Shown here: positions 1-12,500 of the stretch, in pieces | How the letters are laid out: each line of letters starts with the position of its first letter | Numbering within the stretch: position 1 is the stretch's first letter | NCBI GenBank assembly: GCA_021014325.1 | Contig: CM037464.1 | Coordinates: forward strand, 1,193,001 to 1,257,000 | DNA from: Plazaster borealis | Lineage: Eukaryota; Echinodermata; Asteroidea; Forcipulatida; Labidiasteridae | Direction: 5' to 3' | Length of the DNA stretch: 64,000 nucleotides | The notes under the pieces: model-generated | Seen by the model: only the letters and a program-made list of their open reading frames with translations | What the model was told of the DNA's origin: nothing | Database searches by the model: none | Program-made: the position numbers and the translations under genes

Positions 1-30
1 GATGTCACTCGCTGCTACTCTCTGCCCATA

Positions 31-150
31 AGCCATTTTGAGATATGGCGGACACATTACTATAACACTGTTTGTTTTGCGTAAATTTGTCTGTATACAC
101 CCAAATCCTACAGTGCACTCCTATAGTGTCCACCATATCTCAAAAAGGCT
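31..150. repeat. Short fold-back element
   Basis: The start agccattttgagatatggcg returns as its inverse near 127-150 (ccatatctcaaaaaggct). This is a MITE-like remnant inside the upstream AHI1 intron. Confidence 0.6.
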
Positions 151-207
151 AATGATCCGCCATTTTGGGAGTCATATGACATTGAGACGACGTCAGATAA
201 ATTGGGT

Positions 208-455
208 GTCCCGGCCAAGCGTTCTAGTGCACCGGACTTAAGTTCAGATGTTGTCCGAGCGTGGGTTTGAGTCATGGCGCTTGTGTCTTTGAGCAAGACA
301 CTGGGCCATAATTGCTTTGTCTTTTGGATGGAATGTAAAGCTGTAGGTCTTGTGCCGTAGGTCTTGTAATGCATGCCAAAGAACCCATTACACTTATCGT
401 TAAATGGAAGGGGTTTTACGCCCTGGTGTTTCTGGCATGGTTGGCTGCAGATTGT
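208..455 (+). repeat. Degenerate tRNA-derived SINE (group A)
   Basis: Holds a B-box-like gtgggtttgagtc, then cttgtgtctttgagcaagac and cataattgctttgtctttt, then ccctggtgtttctgg. It is an old copy of the group seen better at 13001 and 32734. Confidence 0.6.
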
Positions 456-597
456 GCCAAGGGTAATCACTCATGACTATGTTTGTTCTTGAGGTAATAT
501 TTGGGTTATTAATATCGTTGTTGAATCCCAGATAAGTGTTTACGATTGTTAAACGCTAAGCAAATTTCAAAACGTAAATTTTTCTTCTCATTTATAG

Positions 598-3500
598 TAA
601 GAAGAAAGTTCCTACAAATTGGTCACGTCTTCAAGGTCAGATGTGTCGTATTCCAAACAAACTTAGTCTGAGTCTAGCTGGTGACAAGAAAGGGTGCTTA
701 GTCATCAAGTTTTCTCCTAGTGGAAGGTAAGAAGTTATCACACACAGGTAGGAAATCAGTTTATTTTCCCCTGTTGATTTATACAATTATTTTAATTATT
801 TTACACTCGCATTAAAATCTCAAGAGTTAAGCAGAACATTGTATATTCAGTTTGTGATAACACCATGTGTGTCCACTTTGCTGTGTAGATTTATTAATTG
901 AGAACTTATCTTGCTATTTATTCAACTGCCTTGGAGTAGATTTCAGAATTTGGGAGACTACTTAGTTCTGAAAAGAGCTGTCCTGCTTTAGTACTACGTA
1001 GAAGGAAGGTAGGAAATCAGCCGAGCTTAGTGGATCGAGGGACTTCTCATTATTAACTTTACTGTCGCGGAGTGAGTTCTAATTGGTGGCAACATTTCGA
1101 CTAGCCTGCTCTAGTCATCGTCAGGAGACTGAAGAGTGTTGGAGATGCTGGTCTCTTTATAGGGATTCAGAGGTTTCAGTGTAGAGTCATTCACTGGTTG
1201 GTTCTTCTGAAAGGAAAACATTTGTTGGAGAGTCCAGAGTGGTTGTGTCGGCTGCCCATTGTGTGTGAGCGCAGGACATTGTTCATTATTGGTTTCATTT
1301 CTTTTAAATACACAATTTTTATATGTATTTTTTTATCCTAAATTTGATTCTAGATTTCTAGCATGTGGATGCAAAGACAGAGAGGGATATCCAATCATAG
1401 TTTATGAGGTGAGTACCAAATCCATCAAATAATGGACCCTGATAGGATTGGTTTAAATTACAAAATAATGCAGAAGTAACTATAAAAAAAATAGTAAACT
1501 TGCGGGTACAACCATGTGTACAAATCTCTTCTATGGGAGTGTTGGCTCCTCATCTTCAGGACGTTTAGTATGTTCCACAATCCACAATCCACATTCCTTG
1601 GGGGAACACTATCACCCCATCACTCAGTGAACTTCGTATTAATTTTAAACTTGCTCTATTTATACATGCTGAATAAAACTACTCCTAGATATCTTCCCAG
1701 TTTACTGTCATCTTACACTCCTCCATGTTTTCTTCGGTCCACACTTGACATTTCACACTTAAGTGTTCCTGAGCAAACAAAGTTCAGGGTCAAAATGCTT
1801 TCAGTGTAGTTGGACCAATGATTTGGAACAATCTTCCTCCTGTCATAAGGGAATCTGTTAGTTTATCTCTATCTCTCACCTCTATCCATGTTAATTTCTG
1901 TCATGTGTGTTTTGATGAAATATCGTCTATATATTTTAATTGTTGTTTTGTTATACCTAGACCCATATCAATTGATTGGGTGTGCGGTATTCAATTCATC
2001 AAACGGAGGGAAGATTGCAGAAGATTTGGACCAAACAGTTTCGGATTCTGATAAACTAACAACTCATTCTCATCCACAGATTCCATCTGGAAGATTCAAA
2101 TGCAAATTCCCCGGTCACTACAGCCTAATCTATGACCTCTGTTGGTCGGCCAATGATAACGCGGTTCTCTCCGCATCGTCTGACGGCACAGCCCAAATCT
2201 GGAATCTGGACACCCCGGACAGCGCCGCTGAGAAGGTGTTCCCTCATCCAGCATTTGTCTACACAGCTAAGTTCCACCCACAGGCCGATCATCTTGTAGT
2301 TAGTGGAGGTTACGATCACGTTCTTAGAGTGTGGAATGCAAAGAATGACGCCCAAACTGGAGAGGTAAACAGACTCTAAGAAATGGACAAAGCCTTTTTT
2401 TTTTTAAGGGATTGTATACGTTTGGTAATTGGAACCCACTGTTTGTTTCAATCCTATGTAGTTGTAGATATATACCATAAAACTAACCTGTGAAAATTTC
2501 ATTTCAAAAGGTGGTAGCATTTTTGAGATATTGCCGAAAATCTGGAGCGGTGATGTCCACGCAGGAAAAATAATCTGCAATTGGAATCAGAATCTGAGAA
2601 TCGTTTTTAAAAGAGCTTGGGTCCGGTGAGCCAGGCCGCTCGGCCACGACTCACCGGCAGGATACAGTGCTCATCTTACATTTGTGTCGGGGGGAAAACT
2701 CAATCGGAATAATTTTTGTTTCCTCCTGTGAAGCTACTCCAAGAACTCGATGGTCACAAAGGGTTCGTCAACTGTCTGTGTTTCTCCCGGGATGGCAAAG
2801 CTATGTATTCTGGTGATAGTACGGGGGTCATCATCAAATGGAATGCACTGGTCCTGGTGAAAGCTGCGACCTCAGGTAAGATACGACCTGTGAAAATGAC
2901 CTTGGCCTAATTACGTAGCTCTGCTTACTGGAAGTGAAAAATCTGCACTTTTAGAAGCATAAACATTTGCGCTTAGCCTGAGGAAACCCATAAACAAGGG
3001 TGCTTGTTATGTGAACCAGAAACATGTCAGAACACTTATCGTGGAAGAGTATGGGTTAACCCCGGTGTTTCTGGTTCACACAGCAAGCACCCTTGTTTAC
3101 ACGTTTCCTCAGGCTTGCGAGCTTCAGTTATAAAGTTCGCTTATGATGCATCCTTAGTTTCATTACCAGAAATAATATGGTATTGATCTGTTTACTTATC
3201 ATCAATCTTGCATCTTACCCTTTGTCATCAGGTTCTCCAGACCAGTGGTCACTAGAGAAGGTGATCAAAGAGAAGGAGCTTGAAGGAGTGACCATTAACA
3301 GTCTTGAGGTCCATCCAAGTGGACGACGTCTTCTCATCCATGGCCGAGACAATAACCTCCGGATGATTGACCTGAGATTGTAAGTTGTGACTCTTTCATT
3401 GTAAGGTCATTGTGGGTTCAAGTCCCAGTCATGGTACTCGCTTCCTTAAGACCCTTCAGTGAGCGCTGGCAACATGAGGTCATATTACATGTTATTTATT

Positions 3501-6500
3501 TTCTCTGACGTGCAATGCCCTTGAGGAGTCAAATCCTTGATATCCTAGACTGGACCATTCCACATAGAGGGGGATCAGGTCCAAGAGTTGTGTAGGTTTT
3601 TTTTTTGAGGGGCGGAAAAATAGTTTTTTTTTGCAACATTGATCCTTTGTAAGAAGGTAAGAAGAAATAAAGCAAACTTTCCTTGATGTTGATTTTCTCT
3701 CCTTCTTCAGGTTCACAATTATGCAGCGATATCTTGGTGCTTTGAATTTCCGTGAGCACGTCCGCAGCACGATGACCGAATGCGGATCGTTTGTCATCTC
3801 AGGCAGTGAGGACTGCCAAGCGTACGTCTGGAACACCGACACTGGTCAGTCTGATTGTTATTATTAGAAGGAAATGGAAGTGGACGAGGTTTTAACGGTC
3901 GTGGCCCGCGCAAAGGCCCAAGCAAACATGCACCAGGTTATGGTGCCGTTGTGGCTGTTATCAGTCTTTAGCAGCTCCAGCCAATCCAAAGCTATCGTTT
4001 AAAGCCAAATACAGTTTGTTCAATCAGACATAATCATTTATGTTCACTTCGTTTAAAGGGATTGTATTCGTTTGGTAATTGGAACCCACTGTATGTTTCA
4101 ATCCTATATAGTTTTAGGTATATACCATAAAACTAACTAGTCTGTGAAAATTTCATTTCAAAAGGTGATAGCGTTTTTGAGATATTGCTGAAAATTTGGA
4201 GCGATTTGTCCACACAGGAAGAATAATCTGCTATTGGAATACAAGATCTTACTGCAGTAACGCTTCTCTGGTTCAAATTTTTAGGGACGAAAAGTTATAT
4301 CTTTTTCCATAACCGCAGTACTTCGAAGTGAAAAGTTTCTCAAAATGCATTATACTATCCAAAGCTGCTGTACTTCTAACCAAGTAAGTTTTTATTGCCA
4401 GTAATTTTCAGAGTCATTACCAAACGTATACAGACCCTTTAATTATTAATTTTTGCTCAACCCTTTCTATAGGTGACCAAATAGCAGTATATTCCAGCCT
4501 TGGTTACAAGTTTCCAGTTACTGATGTTGACTACCACCCTCATGAGCACATGGTAGCATTCTGTTCCCGGGGGGAAGGACATCCAGTACATGTCTATGTT
4601 TATGATGTAAAAGGTAGGCAATAAAAACCCCCTGGAAAATCAACAGTTTCAATTTCATAAAGACACTAAGCACACAAAGTAAAACTAAGTCTCGTTTGAA
4701 AAAATGACCAGAACTTTATTTGAACCTGGACTGGTGCTCTACCAACTGAGCTATCTAGCTAAAGTTAGCTAAGCACAGAAACAACTTCTTAAACAGAAAT
4801 TGGGAACAAGACAAGCTGCAACTTGGTGTCCATTTGAGACCTGGACTGGTGCTCTACCAACTGAGCTATCTAGCTAAAGTTAGCTAAGCACAGAAACAAC
4901 TTCTTAAACAGAAATTGGGAACAAGACAAGCTGCAACTTGGTGTCCATTTGAGACTGGTTCCGTGCCACTTTATGCTTTGCAAATACGTTGGTTAAGAAG
5001 AAGAAAAAATTGCTCAAAAGCTTTAAAACATTTGGCTTGGTATTTTAAATACTGCATGGTCGTAACGAAGTCTCTGGTAGCCTTTAGTAGCAACATGGAA
5101 ATCTGTTTTGGTTTACTTGACAAACCTTCTTTTCTTTGTTTTAATGGGGCCATGTGCCAAAAAGGTAAAGAAACCGTAGAGAACTTGGTTAACTTGTCAT
5201 TCAACTTATTACTTACTCTGTCGTTTATAAATAATTTGTGTCTGCAATATTTAATACCAAAATCAAGTTTACCATTGAGTTTTTGCTGCTCACTAGTTGC
5301 CCAGTTGGACGTCGGACTTGAGACAACCGACGATGGAAGAGACAAACAAGAAGTCCTTGCCGGCACTGCTAAATCAGAAAAGTCTCTCTTGGGTCTGCTG
5401 GAGGCCAAGCGGGAACTGAAAGAAGAATTGGATACCAGCAAGACGTTGAGGATGGAGAGGGTCAAGGCTAAGCTAGCTACTGTCATGGTAGGACTTGGAT
5501 TTGGGTTGACCATCTGGTGTGAGGTCCCAATAAGCCATTTGCGAGTTAGATTTTTTATCAAGTCTGGTACAATGACTTGCTTAGTCACAAGTTACCGCTT
5601 AAATTTGAATTCCTCAGACTATAGAGTTGGTTGTTATGTCAAATGATTTGGGGCAATTTTTTGTATAGCAACCTCCAGATGAGCAAACCCTGGTACCATT
5701 GTGCCATACACATTCATTCAGAATTGTGTATGGGTGTTCGCCGTCTCTTATGTAACTACGCAAAAGCTTGCCCCGAACCATTCGACATAGCAACTGTTTC
5801 TATAGTCTGAGGAATTCAAATTTAAGCGGTTAACTTGTGATTAAGCAAGTCATGGTACCAGACATTATTCAAATCTAACTCGCAAATGGCTCATTGAGGC
5901 TCACTCCAAGCTCTCCCTTCTTGAAAAATTTATTTATTTTGCACACTAAATTTGTTTGTAGACATCTTTTTCAGATTATTTTCTTGTGTAATCAGTTGAT
6001 GTCATAATTTGATTGGACATTAATTAATATTTCATGTATGTTGTTTCTTTTGTTTTGCAGTTTGCATTCATGTTGCCATGTAGTTTTTATACTTTTCTAG
6101 GTGATATAAATTATGTCTCAATGTTTAGGGAGGGGTTTTTTTCCCCCTTGTTTTTGTGCACAAATGAGCGCTATCACAGGTGCAGCGTTCTTTATTTTGT
6201 CCAAGGCTGGAAGGGTAAAATGGTCGGATCCCTCTTTGGTATAATTGGAATCACTAGTCATTACTGCTATAGCACGCAGGGAACATGATCATCATGGTAG
6301 CAGTGTGGTGAAGTTCATTGTCAGATGCTTTTTGTTACGGAGCTTGTGGTTTTTGTTTACATTTAATGTGTAATCTTTTTTTGTTTCACATTAACCCAGT
6401 GAACCAGGTTCAAAGGTTTGGTTTGTGGGGGTTTTGCATGTTTGCTAAATCGTATGGACATTTTTGTTAATTCCAAAACAAAAATTATTGATTTTAACTT

Positions 6501-9500
6501 TTGAATGGCTTTTGACTTGTTCATTATTGAATAGGGAGAAATGATTCTACAGCAGGTTTTTTGTTTATTTTATTTTTATTTTTTACACTCCTAAATTTTA
6601 AGGCAGCAATGTTCTATCTAAGATGTGGTTTATGCAAATAGGCAGAATTTAAGGCATTTTTTTTAAGTGGAGGCAAAGTTAGAAGTGTCTCTCCAAAAAA
6701 AGATGAAAACAAATCAAAAGATATAAAGATTATGAATACAATAGCAAGAAAGCAAACAAGGCTTGGGGAAGTAGAAAGATGGATAGACTACAATCAGTTA
6801 TTATCAATACTGTCTTCTGAGGCAAGAAGATTTCACCTGCATGCTAGGAGAGCTTGGTGTCGCCCCTCTACCGCACCCTGTTCCTTCTCTCTAGAGGCTG
6901 GTTGTCTCCCACGAATGTTGGAAATGATTGAATGTTTACAATTTTATGCATGAAACTAAGGTTTGTGACGCTATGTAACAAAATCTCTAATCAGTAGAGT
7001 AAAGAACTCATTTTGAGCTTAAAGCTCATCAGATTCAGAGGTGCACGGTGTCTGTCGCTACAAATGTTTGCCTCGAGATTGTCTTTCTGTCTTGCATAGT
7101 TTCATATCCCTCTGCTATTTTATTGTTATGTTGCATGGCTTCTTGTTGCTGACCCATCGTGATCTTCTGTGCCGTTTATTTGCTATTGCATTTGGATTCC
7201 CTACGCACAGGCTCTTAAACAGCTGGCTAAGGTAACTAGTATTTAATTAAATATTGTAAACAATTCAGCAATGAATTAAAAAATAAATCCTACACAAAAA
7301 TGTACAGACCCATATATTTGAAATGTGATGTCATTGGATGTTTCAGAAGCTGGCATTTGTTTTATTTTACTGTTAGTGAGAGTGTTGAACATTGTATGGC
7401 AGCCTGGAGGGGTTCTCAATCAGAAGATCAGGTGCAGAGCATAAAGGGCCGCTCAGAGCTCACCACTAAGAAAACTAGATTATATTAATTTGATTTTGTG
7501 ATGTAAGGGTTGAGGGTGGACATCCGCGACCTCTGGGGAGTTGGAGTCTGTTGAACAGGGAATACTTTTATAAATCTGTTTAGCTTACAAATTCGCTGAT
7601 TGAGAAAAAAAGAAAATTGCTCAAATGAAATAAAACAAGTTACTTGTCATGATTCTAACAAGTTGGTGACTAATTATTAGTGACATCTTATTATGGACTA
7701 GTTTATGTAAAAGCTATTGACTACTATCAAAACCATATCACTCCTTGACTTTAAAAACAGATGACTGTTAAGTTGGGAAAAGCCCAAGATCTCATTAAAA
7801 AGTACTGGATCTGTTTGATTTATCAAATTCAGAGATAGAAACGATAATTTCGAGATTTCATACTGTTTGCTAGGAATATTTTATTTTATTTCCAAGTAGA
7901 ACATTCTCTTTGTACTAGATCTTTAAATTCTTGAGTAAACATGTTTCATTAAAGAATTAACTTCCATTTTGTTTTTTGTAATAGGATAATCAAGATAGGC
8001 AGGGTACCCCCAATCAACAACAGCAGCAAACCATGCTTGGTAGCTCCTTTGCATACACACCAGGGGGAACCACTCCTATGCAGCAGCCAACCATAAGCAC
8101 TTGGGGATCAACGTTTGATACCTCTCGGTACAAATCACAGGTGAGTCCTCTTTTTTTGTAAATAATAATAAACAGCATTTATTAAGCACATTTTTAATCA
8201 CAGATTCCTCAATAAGCTTTACAATAGAGGCAAAATGTAAAACTATATTTAAAAAAAGAACAAAGATATTGACAAAATATGGAGATCGTCAACATTAGGG
8301 CTAGATAGCTCAGTTGGTAGGGCGCCAGCATGTAAATCTGGAGGTCGCAGGTTCAAGTCCCACTCTGGTAAATATTTCTTTGTTTAACCCCAAATTACAA
8401 TAAAAACCTGGAATCAAATAAAATGAATACATTACCCGGTATGCAATGTTTAAAATAACCCACAATTATAATTCAAAATAAAAGCGCACATTAAATTAAA
8501 ATTCATTTGAAAAACAGTGTCCAAGGTTTTTTGTTGCTGTTACTTTACCAGAAGGCTTAATGGACAGGACTACTTTTTCAAAATTAGAAATCTTGTCCAA
8601 ATATATTACCAAGTTTTAGAACAAACAAGTGGCATGTAAAAGAATGCTGATTTATATATTATGTATACACAATATTTGTTCTGTTGTTGTGGCATTTTGT
8701 TAAAAATGTAACACTAACAACAGCATCAGTGGTGTAACCAGCAGAGGGAGGGAGGGCTGTGGGGGTGGGAGCTCCCCGCTCAGAACCTTTGCTGCACCCC
8801 CGCCCCCCATGATTTCAATACATTAAACAGAGCTGCCAACATTTTCATCTTTCAATCTGGAGATTTTGTACAACAATCAGGTTGATATTTATAAGTACAT
8901 TCAACATAATGGGGACAAAGTTTCCATAATCAGGGAGAATCAGAAAATTTGTTCATCAGAACGTGGAAAGATTGGTTTATTTTCAGGGAGATTTCTGCAG
9001 AATCAGGGGAGAGTTGGCAGCTCTGCATTAAATAGCACCCAAAGTTATGTCCTTTTCCCCTCTTGCCCCGCCCCCCAATGAAAATGTCTGGTTACACCGC
9101 TGATTAGCTGAGGAGATTTAAGGCATTATTCTGAGTAGGGATGTGCATTAAGTATTACTGACATAAATAATATTCATAATAGTATGATGATACAATTGTA
9201 ATTTGACTCAAAACAAAGCAAGAAATCTGCATGAGATATAATCCGAGTAGTAACGTTATACTTCTTAGAGCTGTTACATATTTTTAAAAGTACAAATCTC
9301 TGATATTAGTTTAATTCTGCTTGCCGACATATATATGTGTGTGTGTGTGTTGTGTACAATTGTAGCTGAACATTTCATATCCGAACCAACCCCAGGGCCC
9401 ACAGATGCCCACACCAACCCCTGCCCAACTTGAGTCGCCCGGTGTGGTATGTATTGAATGCCAAGCCAGAGAGCAGGCATCAAACTTGACTTTCATGGTT

Positions 9501-12500
9501 GTGTGACTAACCTTGACAGTGACAATTTGTCACATCTAACCTCACCCCCCTCCCCCATCACCCCGAAATAACCTAAGGCCGTATCCGAATTGGCAGCTAC
9601 AGCTACGGCTAGGACTGTTGCTAGGGTGTTGCTAAGGACATCCTATACTTCAACCATGACAACATTTACATAGCGTATTTAGGATCAAAGATCCCGCGAC
9701 GCACTTAAAAAAAACAAAAGAAACAAAAACAAGTTTATATATACACACCAGTAATGACTTTAAAATCCAGACCAGTTGTACAGACCATGTGACCTATGAC
9801 ATCACGTTTACAAAAGAGCCACAGAGCCTGGACTTCCTGCAGGCACGATTTGTACACAGCCCAATAAAGTAAAAGAAAATAATCTAATATTTTGTGGAGA
9901 TAGACTGTTTGATATTTATCAACTTTTGAAATGAAGAAAGGGGGCATATCTCAAAAACTTTTTCTGCTGTTACTTTTTACAACTCTTGAATTTATGTGGA
10001 AATTATGAAAAAAAAGTAAAATTTTCAATATGACCATTGTAGTATCTTGCCTGCCAGAAAGGCCGTGGAATGTACAAGGTGGCTCTTTTTGGAAAGGTTA
10101 CATGGTCTATACAAAACGATGTTTACAAATATAATGCAATTTCTATGACGGGGTACATCTCCAAACTTAACAAAAAACATAATGATTTATGACATGAGAT
10201 GAGAGACTATCGGCCATAACTCCAGGGTGGACCCCTTGTAACAAGACGACACGGCGATCCAGCCGTAGCCGTTGCCCTAGCCGTAGCCGTTGCCCTAGCC
10301 GTAGCCGCCAATTCAGCCACGGCCCAACATTTTAAGTTCTAGATTTTGTTTGATTTTGGTGGCCATGGTGCTGTATACCCAGTAAACTTTTTTACCCTTG
10401 GTGCATTAACTCCACATCTTTTGTTTTTTAGTTCTTATTGAAATGTGTGTGGAATATATCTGAATTGTTAAATACGTGGTGGAAGCTTCAATAGTAATCG
10501 GTGTCAGAGCCTTTCTCATCCGAGAATTCAAGTCTTTATAATGTATGGCATTAATTTCTGCACTGAAGTGGCAACATCTACATTTTGAAAAACCAATGCA
10601 GCACCAACCATCATTGTTGTGTTTCATTTTAAGCTTTGATGTGTATGATGCAGCATCTTGAGCTCAATATGTGGCATGGTGTACCCCCCCCCTTGTGTCT
10701 TCATTGTATTCTAGGAATCTCAGGGATTCTTTAGAGGATTTTACGGGGGGGGGGAGGTGGTACTTTTGTACAAGAGGAAAAGAGTGCGTTAAAGTATGGT
10801 AACATTTGGGGGGGACCACCCTCTGCCACATATCGGGCATGGTATACGATGCAGTGCCTAACAAATCCACCAGAATGCTCAAATTTCATAAACTGAACTG
10901 TCAAAGAATATGATTAAGAAAGAGTCATAATCAAAAATTGGTGTTGTGTCTAATACATCTGTGATTGTATCTAACACTCATCTACTAAAAAAAAACCTGT
11001 TTAACACCTCCTCCTGGTTAACATACATTGTGAAGTCTAATGTATTTTATGTTTTCTACTTTATTATGAATTTTCTCCACCATCAGTATTTCCTGATTTT
11101 GCCGTCGTCACATTTTGTTTTTGATTCACATAAGAAATGTTTCATCATTGTGATGAAGTTCTTAAAGCTCAACTTGAGTAAGGAAATAAAAAGAGGTCTT
11201 TAATGACTTTTCAAGACTGGTTAGCACTCTTTCAAAACCTTATTTGTTTTACTGTTTTTAAACATGTAGTTTTGGACTCGAGGATCAAAATTAATTGTTT
11301 ACTCAAAAACTGTAGCATTTCTGGCCAAAACTTTTCAAGGGAAGTTTTCCATCATGACCACCATCTTTATGCCATGTTGAAATATGTTAAAATTTATAGT
11401 TTCAATCTTACCAATTGTGCACACCCAGAGCTGCCAACCTCCCTGATTCTGCAGAAAGTTCCCTGAAAGTAAAGCAATCTTTCCACATTCTGATGAAAGA
11501 ATTTGAGAAAATCTCCCTGATTATGGAAACTTGTTCCCTATTATGGTGAATGTGATTCTAAATATCTCTCTGGTTGTTGTACAAAATCTCCCAAGATGCA
11601 AATGTTGGCAGCTCCGCACACCCTTTCAATAGTTTTATCATAATTTACAAACACAGGTTTGTTTTGATATTGTTGTAGATTTCTTTCCTGGCTAATCGAT
11701 CAGCAAAGGGGGTACGGAACCTTGGCATGTCCATGGGAGGGACAGGATGGACTCCACCCAGGGCCTATTTCCCAAGAGCGTCCACTCCAAGTATTGCACT
11801 GCAAACAGTAAGTTCAAAATGTCACCGATTCAGGCATCATATTCTTCTTATGTTAATCTGATTTCCAATTCCGCCCCCCCCCCCTCAGAAAATTAGAACC
11901 GTATTGATAAATAACCTGGGGCGGTCGGGTTGGCGTAGTGGTATCTTTCCTCGCCTTACACCTCTGGAACCCTGGTTCAAATCCCTCCGGGGGCACTATG
12001 TGGATTGGGTTTTCAGTTCCTACCTGATTGCAAGGGTTTTCCCTAGAATAATTCTCTTGGGTTTTCCTCCCACATCTAAAACTGAAACTTCCTTCTTTGT
12101 CTTCTCTCCATGGGGTTCTTGGCTAGTACAGTGATTCAGCTCACTTTTCTGAGAATCCTTGGCTTCACAACCAAAATTTAAAAGTCTAAATTACTTCTCT
12201 GGAAAGCGGTTATGGAGCATGGAATAAGAAATTGGGAAATGCTGAGTGGAATCAGTCCACTGTGAGATTATTTCACGCATGAAGCCATTTTGGCTGTATA
12301 GCAAACTTCAGCTGTCCATTTGGTCAATGCATCGTATTTTTGACCACGTGAGGGCGTATGTGAACCAATTTCATGTGATGCAAAACAAGTAAACAAACTG
12401 GGATTTTTTTTTCATTGTTATTAGTATGTTAATGTTTTTCGTCATTGATGCAAGAAAACTACATACAGGCAATTAAAATAAGATGAAACTGTAACTGTGC

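Noticed and set aside
4971..5588. 205-residue minus-strand ORF
   Set aside because: It overlaps a well-supported AHI1 exon (5297-5487) and shows no domain; an antisense shadow.
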